Of a stretch of DNA of 22,512 bases, positions 1 to 5,889 are shown piece by piece. The translations under genes were made by a program, and so were the position numbers. The notes beneath the pieces were generated by a model. It did no database searches and was not told the DNA's origin. It saw only the letters and a list, made by a program, of their open reading frames with translations. How positions within the stretch are numbered: the first letter of the stretch is position 1; every line of letters starts with the position of its first letter. The stretch is from a virus, in the IMG/VR virus record IMGVR_UViG_3300029787_000364, positions 1-22,512 of that record; one strand, written 5' to 3'.

Positions 1-12
1 GGCAGAAAAGAT

Positions 13-516
13 ATGGCAAAAAGTAATGAAAAAGTAAAAACAACAGAAGATGAAAAAGTAAAAACAACAGAAGACATATTGTTTGAACTGGCGAAACCTT
101 TCCCTAGAGAAGAAATACAATGGAGAGTTCAAAGATTAACTAAAGATGGCACAAGTGGATTAGCATTGGCTTATATAAATGTTAGGACTGTTCAAGATAG
201 GTTAAATACAGTTATGGGTGCTAATTGGCAAACTAAACACATTAACTATGGTGTTAAAACTATATGTCATCTAGGTTTAAAATTAGATGGCGAGTGGATA
301 TGGAGATCAGATGGTGCAGGAGATACACAATTTGAAGCTGATAAAGGTGCAATATCAGATGCACTTAAAAGAGCAGGTGTTTCTTTTGGAGTAGGTCGTC
401 ACTTATACGATCTTCCTAGTATATGGGTTAAATGTGAAACTAAAAATGGTAGATTCGTAAGATTTACTGAAGATCCTTGGGAGGTCGTTAGAAGAAAAAA
501 TAGTGATTTTAGCTAA
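13..516 (+). CDS. Rad52/Rad22-family single-strand annealing protein
   Basis: Likely single-strand annealing recombinase that pairs complementary ssDNA during phage recombination or replication. The 167-aa product has the Rad52/22 family pattern: a core around residues 49-75 with AYINVRTVQDRL followed by G-A-N-W, and a later segment (about 115-137) DALKRAGVSFGVGRHLYDLP, the family's DALKRA...FG..LY signature. Length fits the short phage members. Residues about 6-21 contain an 8-residue tandem duplication (EKVKTTED twice) in a charged, probably disordered N-terminus. The ATG at 13 follows an A/G-rich stretch, but the 12 bases upstream are open in frame, so the true start could lie outside the window. 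Family assignment is firm; the exact start is not. Confidence 0.85.
   Translation: MAKSNEKVKTTEDEKVKTTEDILFELAKPFPREEIQWRVQRLTKDGTSGLALAYINVRTVQDRLNTVMGANWQTKHINYGVKTICHLGLKLDGEWIWRSDGAGDTQFEADKGAISDALKRAGVSFGVGRHLYDLPSIWVKCETKNGRFVRFTEDPWEVVRRKNSDFS
28..75 (+). repeat. 24-bp tandem duplication within the Rad52-like gene
   Basis: Two adjacent 24-base units (28-51 and 52-75) differ only at the last base (T versus C). Each encodes EKVKTTED, and the unit is a multiple of three, so the frame is kept. It looks like a recent replication-slippage duplication in a tolerant N-terminal tail. Confidence 0.9.
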
Positions 517-551
517 TTTGAAAAAAAAATTTCGTCCTCACATGATCCAGT

Positions 552-580
552 TTTACGATTTAGACTTGATTAGGTATAAA
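552..580 (+). promoter_or_regulatory. Candidate sigma70-type promoter
   Basis: A -35-like TTTACG (552-557), a 17-base spacer and a -10-like TATAAA (575-580) sit between the Rad52-like gene and the next small gene. The expected start of transcription would fall at about 587, almost on the ATG at 588. That gene would then be leaderless, or the promoter would serve the gene at 727. The genome is AT-rich, so chance matches are frequent. Confidence 0.35.
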
Positions 581-587
581 GGTATCA

Positions 588-749
588 ATGGAAAAAGACG
601 AAAAAGTAATGAGTTATCTAGAGTTCAAATTAAATAAAGAAATGAATTATGAGAATACTTTTGGCAAAGATGATAAAATACAAAAAGAATATAAACAATA
701 TCTTGAAAGTATAGAAAGGAGGAAAAATGGCACTAGAGAAATCAATTAG
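588..749 (+). CDS. Small charged hypothetical protein (53 aa)
   Basis: A 53-aa reading frame beginning MEKDEKVMSYLEF, rich in K, E, Y and N and probably helical. It fills the space between the Rad52-like gene and the 99-aa gene. Its last 23 bases overlap the start of the next gene, and they contain that gene's AGGAGG (717-722). An AAAGG lies just before its own ATG as a modest ribosome binding site. No family is recognised. It could be a small early regulator or a spurious frame, but it would otherwise leave a 210-base gap in a very dense genome. Confidence 0.5.
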   Translation: MEKDEKVMSYLEFKLNKEMNYENTFGKDDKIQKEYKQYLESIERRKNGTREIN

Positions 750-1026
750 ATTTTATGTTTATAAAAATGATAATGATAATCCTAAAGCACCAACACATAG
801 CTTTAATAATTATGTTATCAGAGAAGACATAACTCTAAAAGCTGGGACAGAGGTAGATGTTAAGTTTTGGGGAAACTCAACTAATCAAGAGGGTAAAAAT
901 AATCCTCATCTTGAGATATGTAATCCCTATAAACCTAAACAAAATACACAAGTTAATGATATTAACTATCCCACAAAGGCACAAGTCCAAGAAGATAATT
1001 TTCTTGATGATGACATGCCAAATTAG
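727..1026 (+). CDS. 99-aa protein with SSB-like acidic C-terminal tail
   Basis: Start is set by a perfect AGGAGG at 717-722, four bases before the ATG. The N-terminal two-thirds looks beta-strand rich (SIRFYVYKN, then TEVDVKFWGN), followed by a linker and an acidic C-terminus ending FLDDDMPN. That tail resembles the tip of bacterial and phage single-stranded-DNA-binding proteins (DDDIPF type), which recruits partner proteins. With a Rad52-like gene just upstream, a ssDNA-binding or accessory recombination role is a reasonable inference. The protein is shorter than a normal SSB and no OB-fold motif can be assigned by eye, so the function is open. Confidence 0.6.
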   Translation: MALEKSIRFYVYKNDNDNPKAPTHSFNNYVIREDITLKAGTEVDVKFWGNSTNQEGKNNPHLEICNPYKPKQNTQVNDINYPTKAQVQEDNFLDDDMPN

Positions 1027-1035
1027 TATAGTGAT

Positions 1036-1275
1036 ATGGGGAAACCTTTTATTAAATTAGAAAACAAATATATGTTGTATGCGAACGATTTGTTGGTTTC
1101 CCTTTACACTAAACTTATGGTTGTGATTAAATACTTGATAAAACTGTGGAAATATGATAGTGGGGAATACATTAATTCTCTCGAATGGGAGAGTGATAAA
1201 AAAGTTGATCCCTTTATATCAGAGGTTTCAAAAAGTTTGCCAAGTGGTATAAGGGCAACCATAGAGGAGATATGA
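1036..1275 (+). CDS. Small hypothetical protein with a hydrophobic segment (79 aa)
   Basis: The frame begins ten bases after the preceding stop; an in-frame TAG at 1024 excludes a longer start. Residues about 19-38 are hydrophobic with scattered lysines and could be a membrane-associated or amphipathic helix; the rest is polar. The ribosome binding site is weak, suggesting translation coupled to the gene before. Its stop overlaps the next ATG as ATGA. Not recognised. Confidence 0.55.
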   Translation: MGKPFIKLENKYMLYANDLLVSLYTKLMVVIKYLIKLWKYDSGEYINSLEWESDKKVDPFISEVSKSLPSGIRATIEEI

Positions 1276-1451
1276 ACGAGCAAATGAGAAAACTCGTTGG
1301 AACTTTGGATAAAACCCATAAGGAGTTTGTTTCAAAGGTTGTTTCAAGTGGTGGTATAAATCTTGAAGCAAGTAAGTTGGGTAGAGAATACAAAGATATC
1401 CAGCGAGAGATGATTATAGTTGATATAGTAGATAAAAAAGAAAAGTATTAG
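1272..1451 (+). CDS. Small hypothetical protein (59 aa)
   Basis: Starts in an ATGA overlap with the preceding gene, with a good AGAGGAG ribosome binding site at 1263-1269. It encodes MNEQMRKLVGTLDKTHKEF and ends DIVDKKEKY. The product is predicted helical and charged, with no recognised domain. The overlap geometry and strong ribosome binding site make it a likely real gene despite its size. Confidence 0.6.
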   Translation: MNEQMRKLVGTLDKTHKEFVSKVVSSGGINLEASKLGREYKDIQREMIIVDIVDKKEKY

Positions 1452-1548
1452 CTATAATTAAAAAAGATTAGGTTATATTAGAAACTATTAATAGTTGATT
1501 AAGATTCTTGTACCCTAATTAAAAGATAACAAAACAAAAGGAGATAAA
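1452..1548 (+). promoter_or_regulatory. Early intergenic region with a 14-bp palindrome
   Basis: A 97-base spacer, the longest non-coding stretch in the left operon. It contains a perfect 14-bp palindrome, AACTATTAATAGTT (1483-1496), followed by a -35-like TTGATT (1495-1500) without a convincing -10 at normal spacing. A GGAG (1540-1543) precedes the ATG at 1549. It could hold an operator and promoter for the four-gene chain downstream; the promoter assignment is weak. Confidence 0.35.
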
Positions 1549-1905
1549 ATGAGTGAACCAAAAACATTTGTATTAGATAGTAATCAAACATTTTTAAATT
1601 TAGAAAAGTTAGCTAATGATAAAGCTGAAAAGCTGTTTAGATTTAGAAAACTAGAAAAGTATGAAAAAGTTTGTATAGCTAAATTAAAAGGAACAATTAG
1701 ATTACAACACGAAAAGATTAGTAATGTTGATTTAACTGATGAAGCATATAAACATAAAACATATAGAGATTGGTTAGATAAATATACTGAAGCTGAAAAA
1801 GATTTCAATTTAGCTAAAGATAAATATAATAATTTTATAGCTTTGAAAGATATGCGTATAACAGAAGAAAGTTCAGCAAGATATTTAATTAACAAAAAAA
1901 TCTAA
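1549..1905 (+). CDS. Helical hypothetical protein (118 aa)
   Basis: The product starts MSEPKTFVLDSNQTFLNLE and is almost entirely charged helix (repeated K, E, L, A), likely coiled coil. Similar small helical proteins accompany recombination genes in AT-rich marine phages; this is from memory of the gene type, not a search. A GGAG ribosome binding site precedes the start. It is the first of four genes joined by TAATG overlaps. Its role is unknown; a scaffold or DNA-metabolism accessory function is a guess. Confidence 0.7.
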   Translation: MSEPKTFVLDSNQTFLNLEKLANDKAEKLFRFRKLEKYEKVCIAKLKGTIRLQHEKISNVDLTDEAYKHKTYRDWLDKYTEAEKDFNLAKDKYNNFIALKDMRITEESSARYLINKKI

Positions 1906-2099
1906 TGTTAGTAGAAAATATTGTAAAAAAAATAGAAACTGATTTAAATAATTTAGATAAAAAATCTGAAACTGAATTATTTGAATTAATGCAACCACTT
2001 GATAGTGCTGTATATAATTATGCACAAAGTTTAAAAGATTGGATTAAAAGTAATGGAAAGTCAGAACACGAATATAATAAAACTATTACTTATCCTTAA
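1905..2099 (+). CDS. Small hypothetical protein (64 aa)
   Basis: Begins inside the stop of the preceding gene (TAATG), so it is probably translated by reinitiation. The 64-aa product is acidic and helical (MLVENIVKKIETDLNNLDKK) with no recognised domain, signal or membrane segment. Its own stop again overlaps the next start as TAATG. Confidence 0.6.
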   Translation: MLVENIVKKIETDLNNLDKKSETELFELMQPLDSAVYNYAQSLKDWIKSNGKSEHEYNKTITYP

Positions 2100-2209
2100 T
2101 GCGTTATCTATTTTTAGTTTTATTTATTTTTTTAGTATCTTGTAAAAATTTAGACATTGATCCTAAAACAAGTATAATAAAAAAAATACTAACAATTAAA
2201 AAAAAATAA
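2099..2209 (+). CDS. Putative 36-aa lipoprotein
   Basis: Read directly from the sequence: a 36-aa frame starting in a TAATG overlap. It begins M-R, has a hydrophobic core (residues 3-13) and then a lipobox L12-V13-S14-C15, after which the chain is polar and lysine-rich. This is the layout of a signal-peptidase-II lipoprotein whose mature part would be only about 22 residues. Known tiny phage lipoproteins include Rz1-type outer spanins and superinfection-exclusion lipoproteins. The early location, far from the lysis genes, fits exclusion better than lysis, but this is inference. Confidence 0.6.
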   Translation: MRYLFLVLFIFLVSCKNLDIDPKTSIIKKILTIKKK

Positions 2210-2310
2210 TGACTATTGAAGATGGATTAGGAATGTTGCTTATAGGAGTGATTTGCATTTTTATAGCTACAATTATTGCCTATTATATAATTAACAGAAA
2301 TAATGATTAA
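2209..2310 (+). CDS. 33-aa single-helix membrane protein
   Basis: Third consecutive TAATG junction. The product starts MTIEDGLGMLLIGVI and consists of a short acidic N-terminus, one hydrophobic helix (about residues 7-28) and a polar tail NRNND. It is the last gene of the reinitiation chain and sits directly behind the putative lipoprotein, suggesting a membrane pair. No family recognised. Confidence 0.5.
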   Translation: MTIEDGLGMLLIGVICIFIATIIAYYIINRNND

Positions 2311-2341
2311 ATAACTAGCTAATAGCAACTAATATTAACTA

Positions 2342-2370
2342 TTTACTTTTATTATTTATTATAGTACAAT
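2342..2370 (+). promoter_or_regulatory. Candidate sigma70-type promoter for the 187-aa gene
   Basis: TTTACT (2342-2347), a 17-base spacer and TACAAT (2365-2370), followed 27 bases later by the ATG at 2397 with AAGGAG at 2386-2391. The -35 element is nearly the same as the one at 552. Spacing and position upstream of a gene with its own ribosome binding site make it plausible. Confidence 0.45.
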
Positions 2371-2396
2371 CTATAATAACAAAAAAAGGAGTAGTT

Positions 2397-2960
2397 ATGT
2401 TTAACAAGTCAAAAGGTCAAGAAACTTGGAAAAGTCCTAAAACAATTTATAGAGGAACTTTTTCTGTTGATTATGCAAATAGAAGTTATGCAGAAATCAA
2501 AAAAGTTAAAATATATGGATACAGATTTGAAAATGCACATAGATATGCAAGAAAAAATTTTTATTTGTATAGAAAAGGTGACCATAAAAGTATGTCAAGT
2601 GGCAAAGTTGTTAGAGGTGCTAAAACTTGGCAAATCGCTGATGCTTCTTTATGTGATAAAGATAAAAACTTTGTAATAGAAGTTTTAATTTCTAAATATA
2701 AAAATCACATTAAAGAAATGATAAAAAAACATCAAGAGTATATTGATAATGAAGCTGAAAGAATTACTAAACAAAAGATATATACTCAACATAGAAAAGA
2801 AGTTATTTCAGAATTAACTAAAGTTCTTGATAATAATTTAGTTTCTATACAAGATTATCATTGGTCAGCTAGATGGGCAGATAACAAAGTTGAGGTAAGT
2901 AAAAGACCTTTACATATATCTGAAGAAACACAAGAAGAAAAAACTACTTACTATCTATAA
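2397..2960 (+). CDS. Hypothetical protein (187 aa), last rightward gene
   Basis: An AAGGAG ribosome binding site and an upstream promoter-like sequence support the start. The N-terminal part (residues about 1-85) is mixed, rich in Y, K and R (for example KIYGYRFENAHRYARKNFY) and may bind nucleic acid. Residues about 95-145 form a charged helix, and the C-terminus is acidic. No family is recognised. It is the last + strand gene and faces the end of the leftward operon. Confidence 0.7.
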   Translation: MFNKSKGQETWKSPKTIYRGTFSVDYANRSYAEIKKVKIYGYRFENAHRYARKNFYLYRKGDHKSMSSGKVVRGAKTWQIADASLCDKDKNFVIEVLISKYKNHIKEMIKKHQEYIDNEAERITKQKIYTQHRKEVISELTKVLDNNLVSIQDYHWSARWADNKVEVSKRPLHISEETQEEKTTYYL

Positions 2961-2968
2961 AGTAAAAA

Positions 2969-2997
2969 CCCCACCGATTTTTTTAGGGTCGGTGGGG
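2969..2997 (-). terminator. Intrinsic terminator of the leftward late operon
   Basis: A perfect 9-bp stem, CCCCACCGA (2969-2977) and TCGGTGGGG (2989-2997), with an 11-base loop. Read leftward, the hairpin is followed at once by TTTTT (complement of 2964-2968), the usual intrinsic-terminator layout. Read rightward, no T tract follows, so termination of the + strand operon would be weaker. It lies exactly between the convergent gene ends at 2960 and 3058. Confidence 0.85.
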
Positions 2998-3057
2998 AGA
3001 TGACTAATTAACCTAAAGTTTTCTATGAAAAAAAACAACTTAATCTAACATATTTTA

Positions 3058-3375
3058 TTAAAAAATGCAATCGTGTAGTATGTTCCAAAGATTAGGGTTT
3101 TGTTTAAATATCCTTGTATAACCATCGCCAACTTCTTTAGCGATAGGCTCTTCCCCTCTTTTATTAACATCTATATTTTCTTGATGACAAATCACATGAA
3201 ATAATTCGTGTAAGATTGTATTAAATAATCTTTCGTGTTTCATATTTTGATCTAGATATAAAATTTGTTTATTAGGATCATACAATCCATAACAATCATC
3301 TAAATTTTTATATGTAATTTTAATTTTTTTGCGTCTATATTTAATAAACTTTAATTCAGGATTTACTAAATTCAT
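3058..3375 (-). CDS. Small HExxH zinc metallopeptidase (ImmA/IrrE-like)
   Basis: 105 aa with the zinc motif H56-E57-L-F-H60 inside a hydrophobic helix (TILHELFHVICHQE) and glutamates at 75, 76 and 81 as possible third ligand. The pattern of a short N-terminal strand region followed by ILHELxH matches the small ImmA/IrrE-like peptidases of phages and mobile elements, which can cleave repressors. It is the last gene of the late operon and starts in an ATGA overlap with its upstream neighbour. No partner repressor is visible in the window. The enzyme class is well supported; the substrate is unknown. Confidence 0.7.
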   Translation of the reverse strand: MNLVNPELKFIKYRRKKIKITYKNLDDCYGLYDPNKQILYLDQNMKHERLFNTILHELFHVICHQENIDVNKRGEEPIAKEVGDGYTRIFKQNPNLWNILHDCIF

Positions 3376-3629
3376 TTTGTGTACTTATCTATAACTGCAT
3401 TAGTTAAATCTTTTATAAGTTTCATAGCTTCTGGAAAGGTTAATGATTTAGTCACATCATAACCTAATTCATCGCCAACTTTTAAAAGTATATTACCACT
3501 GGTTATTGATCGCCCAACTATTGCGTATGGGTCTTGATCTTTTAATTTTAAATCTTCTCTATCAAAACATTCTTCTTCAACTTCTCTATCTACTTCTTCG
3601 TATATTTCATCAAGACTTTTTCTTCCCAT
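3372..3629 (-). CDS. Acidic hypothetical protein (85 aa)
   Basis: The N-terminal third is strongly acidic and helical (DEIYEEVDREVEEE), the rest mixed. The ATG at 3629 lies 20 bases inside the 3' end of the metallophosphoesterase gene, in another frame. The stop overlaps the start of the peptidase gene (ATGA). No domain recognised. The tight coupling suggests a functional link to one of its neighbours. Confidence 0.6.
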   Translation of the reverse strand: MGRKSLDEIYEEVDREVEEECFDREDLKLKDQDPYAIVGRSITSGNILLKVGDELGYDVTKSLTFPEAMKLIKDLTNAVIDKYTK

Positions 3630-4398
3630 AATCTCTCTCCAAAGTTTGCATAGAAATATTGTTGACTTCTTGTATATGATTATCCCAAATTTTTAATTCA
3701 CATATTTGGTAAGTCCAGCCAGTCAAAGAGTGTTTAGCATAACCCTCAATATGATTATAAGGTAAAGCACAACCAACATTTATAATTCTAGTAAAATCGT
3801 TTTTGATAGGACTAATTTTTGAAACTCTATTATCTTGCGCTCTATGACTATGACCAAAAACTATATCTATTTTTGATTTATTAGCGACTTGTCTTTCACT
3901 AGCTTCGCCACCATATTCTTTACCCATAGGATTAATTGGTGCGTGTATAAAACCAACACCACCTAACATTAAATATTTTCCATAAGCAATAACTTCCCAA
4001 TCATACTTTTTACAAGTACCAAAAAATTCTTTTTGACACATACCATAAAAACTAGGATTAGAATCTTCTTTTCTCCACATTCTTCTTTCGTGGTTTCCTA
4101 ATGTTAAATATTTTTTAACTTTTAAATCTTTTAAATGATATTGAAACTCTTCCATAGCTGAATCCATTGATTCAATATCTTTCATAAAAATAGGTTTATC
4201 TATTTTAGCAGTATAACTATCATCACGAATATAATGGGTACAACTATCAAAAGTTGCAAAGTCGCCTATTTGAACTACAAAGTCAGGTTTAGTTTTACGA
4301 ATATGTTTAGCGAACCAACCAAATCTACTTTTATCTGGTATATGAGGACTATCGTGAGTATCGCCTATAACTAAAACTTTTAAAATTTTTTTTCCCAT
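3610..4398 (-). CDS. Calcineurin-like metallophosphoesterase
   Basis: 262 aa with the complete two-metal set: G-D13-T-H15, G-D46-F, G-N102-H103-E, H152 and G-H183-S-H185. This is the metallophosphoesterase superfamily layout and all metal ligands are present, so the enzyme should be active on a phosphodiester or phosphomonoester. In phages such enzymes act on nucleic acids or nucleotides; the substrate here cannot be told. The frame also opens with a TTG six bases upstream (4404), but the ATG at 4398 is the better start, although neither has a clear ribosome binding site. It lies between the lysis genes and the peptidase. Confidence 0.85.
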   Translation of the reverse strand: MGKKILKVLVIGDTHDSPHIPDKSRFGWFAKHIRKTKPDFVVQIGDFATFDSCTHYIRDDSYTAKIDKPIFMKDIESMDSAMEEFQYHLKDLKVKKYLTLGNHERRMWRKEDSNPSFYGMCQKEFFGTCKKYDWEVIAYGKYLMLGGVGFIHAPINPMGKEYGGEASERQVANKSKIDIVFGHSHRAQDNRVSKISPIKNDFTRIINVGCALPYNHIEGYAKHSLTGWTYQICELKIWDNHIQEVNNISMQTLERDYGKKKS

Positions 4399-4437
4399 AT
4401 TCAATTATTAGTAGCATAAATAACTATGGGTTGCAAA

Positions 4438-4650
4438 TTAGACTGTGCTTTGAGGAGTACAACCAAATTTAATATATATTTGGTGTTTATTTATATCTTC
4501 CCTACCCATTTCTTCAATTTTAGATAATGATTCTTTATATCCTTGAACCATACAATCATAACCATCATTAAATAATATAGGATATTTAAAAGGTGGCATA
4601 CAAGAGTTTGATTCTAGTGAACATATCACTAGAACTAAAACCCATTTCAT
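4438..4650 (-). CDS. Small cysteine-containing exported protein (70 aa)
   Basis: The product starts MKWVLVLVICS, a short hydrophobic stretch that could be a weak export signal or a buried strand. Four cysteines follow across the chain (C10, C17, one near residue 33, one near residue 64). Small proteins starting MKWVLV occur beside lysis genes in marine phages; their role is unknown to me. Its ATG overlaps the stop of the holin-like gene (TAATG). Layout is similar to the 69-aa protein at 20348-20557. Confidence 0.6.
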   Translation of the reverse strand: MKWVLVLVICSLESNSCMPPFKYPILFNDGYDCMVQGYKESLSKIEEMGREDINKHQIYIKFGCTPQSTV

Positions 4651-5048
4651 TATTTGCCTTTATTTCCTGGTCCACCATTCTTGAATATTTGAGTTCCCTT
4701 TATACCAAAGATACTCGCCACGACTGTAATCCATAAAGTTTGGAACCATACTGGCAAATTACCAAAGTGATGAAAAAATAATTCAATCTTTTCCATCATA
4801 GCTGGATCATCACTGAAGACTGCCCATGCGAGTACAACTATTGGAGCCGAAAGTATTATAAGAACAAACTCATCTTTGTAATCGTTTTGTCTAGCTTCTA
4901 ATAACTTACCCTCGTATTCTCTTTCCCCACGAGCCATCTTTTCAGCAGTCAATAATGCTGCTTGTGACATAGCTTCTTTTTGTCTTTGTTTATTTGCGTA
5001 TATTTTACTTCCAGTATTTACTGCTAATTTTATTGCTGATAACCACAT
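4650..5048 (-). CDS. Two-helix membrane protein, holin candidate
   Basis: 132 aa when started at the ATG at 5048, which overlaps the stop of the M15 peptidase gene as TAATG, like most junctions here. An in-frame ATG at 5078 would add 10 residues but lies inside the peptidase gene. The chain has a charged helical N-terminal half and two membrane helices at about 61-78 and 98-117 joined by a short polar segment, then a Gly/Lys tail. Position directly after a cell-wall peptidase supports a holin role: making the inner-membrane lesion for lysis. Sequence alone cannot prove it. Confidence 0.7.
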   Translation of the reverse strand: MWLSAIKLAVNTGSKIYANKQRQKEAMSQAALLTAEKMARGEREYEGKLLEARQNDYKDEFVLIILSAPIVVLAWAVFSDDPAMMEKIELFFHHFGNLPVWFQTLWITVVASIFGIKGTQIFKNGGPGNKGK

Positions 5049-5536
5049 TATGAACCTACTACTTTTCCATCTTTCCATTCCATATCAGGTAATCCATTTT
5101 CAAATTTTTTACCATCATAAGTCAAGACTTGTTTTCTATTATTACCTTTTTCATTATAACTGACATGAACCCAGCCACCTGCTGGATCATTCGGATTATA
5201 AAATTCTAAAATACATTGATCAAAATCTACATTATTTACTAGCCAATATGCAACCTTAATATTTGGCACACCAGCTATCTCAAAATCGACTGCCTGTCCT
5301 TTAGCATGTTGTGATGTTTTTTTTGATCCGATAGCTTCACACAACTCTTCTGAACGATAGCCAGATGTGATAGTTATAGCTTTATCAAACTTTGCTCTGA
5401 CAGGCTCTAGTATTTCATAACATATATTTTCTAAATTCTTTATATCCCCAGCTCCAGGCTCATTTTTTATTCCTTTCCTAGTTGCTGTCATACTCTTGGT
5501 CATCTCTTCCAATTTAAAATGTTTACTTAACTGCAT
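5048..5536 (-). CDS. M15 family peptidase (phage endolysin)
   Basis: 162 aa. The N-terminal MQLSKHFKLEEM and the SGYR at 58-61 are typical of the M15 (D-Ala-D-Ala carboxypeptidase-like, M15A) family. Zinc ligands H77 (SQHAKGQAVDF), D84 and H124 (GWVHVSY) are present, with E111 in a suitable place. The enzyme should cut peptidoglycan cross-links and act as endolysin. It has no signal peptide, so it depends on a holin for release. An AGGAGG lies just upstream of the ATG. It sits between the XhlA-like gene and the holin candidate, forming a lysis cassette. Confidence 0.88.
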   Translation of the reverse strand: MQLSKHFKLEEMTKSMTATRKGIKNEPGAGDIKNLENICYEILEPVRAKFDKAITITSGYRSEELCEAIGSKKTSQHAKGQAVDFEIAGVPNIKVAYWLVNNVDFDQCILEFYNPNDPAGGWVHVSYNEKGNNRKQVLTYDGKKFENGLPDMEWKDGKVVGS

Positions 5537-5545
5537 ACACCCTCC

Positions 5546-5755
5546 TTAAATTTTGATTATTAAGTTGTATATTATTGTAGCCATACCTATTATTAACATA
5601 GCTGTTGATGACATTACAATCTTTTCTAATCTTTCAATTTTCCTATTCGTTTGTTCTTGCATTATTCTACATAGTTTTTCGTGGTCATCTATCCTCTGAT
5701 GAGCAGTACTGCTTGAATAAGTTCTTTTTACCTTTTTCTTTACTGATCTAGACAT
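5546..5755 (-). CDS. XhlA-like small membrane protein
   Basis: 69 aa: a basic N-terminus, a short coiled coil (about 25-48, MQEQTNRKIERLEKIV) and one C-terminal membrane helix (about 50-68). This layout matches XhlA/haemolysin-type proteins that work with holins and endolysins in phage lysis cassettes. It lies immediately upstream of the M15 peptidase. Its ribosome binding site (GGGAGA) overlaps the end of the 43-aa gene. An alternative is an inner spanin-like component. Confidence 0.65.
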   Translation of the reverse strand: MSRSVKKKVKRTYSSSTAHQRIDDHEKLCRIMQEQTNRKIERLEKIVMSSTAMLIIGMATIIYNLIIKI

Positions 5756-5757
5756 AT

Positions 5758-5889
5758 CTATCTCCCTTGTCCACGATATTTTTTATAATTTTTTTTTTCC
5801 TGTTTGTTCATATTTTTCTTATGTCTTCCTATCTTCTTTTTAGTAGTTTCTACATAAGTATTTACCCCAAACAATGGTTTTTTTGCCAT
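5758..5889 (-). CDS. Small basic protein (43 aa)
   Basis: Read directly from the sequence. A strong AGGAG eight bases before the ATG at 5889; the product starts MAKKPLFGVNTYVETTKKK and is extremely rich in K and R, ending YRGQGR. Similar tiny basic proteins are seen near lysis genes in marine phages. It could bind nucleic acid or the cell surface. The coding strand has a run of ten A (complement of 5789-5798) within the gene, a site prone to slippage. Its stop lies two bases before the next ATG. Function unknown. Confidence 0.7.
   Translation of the reverse strand: MAKKPLFGVNTYVETTKKKIGRHKKNMNKQEKKNYKKYRGQGR

Noticed and set aside
857-1060. A 67-residue rightward frame overlapping the 99-aa gene
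   Set aside because: It has no ribosome binding site and overlaps a gene with a perfect AGGAGG and a recognisable C-terminus.
1584-1895. A 103-residue leftward frame antisense to the 118-aa gene
   Set aside because: Hydrophobic and Ser-rich artefact of a Lys/Glu-rich coding strand; no leftward transcription signals in this region.
5049-5078. Start at 5078 for the holin candidate
   Set aside because: The in-frame ATG at 5048 forms TAATG with the peptidase stop, the commonest junction in this genome. The longer form is possible but less likely.
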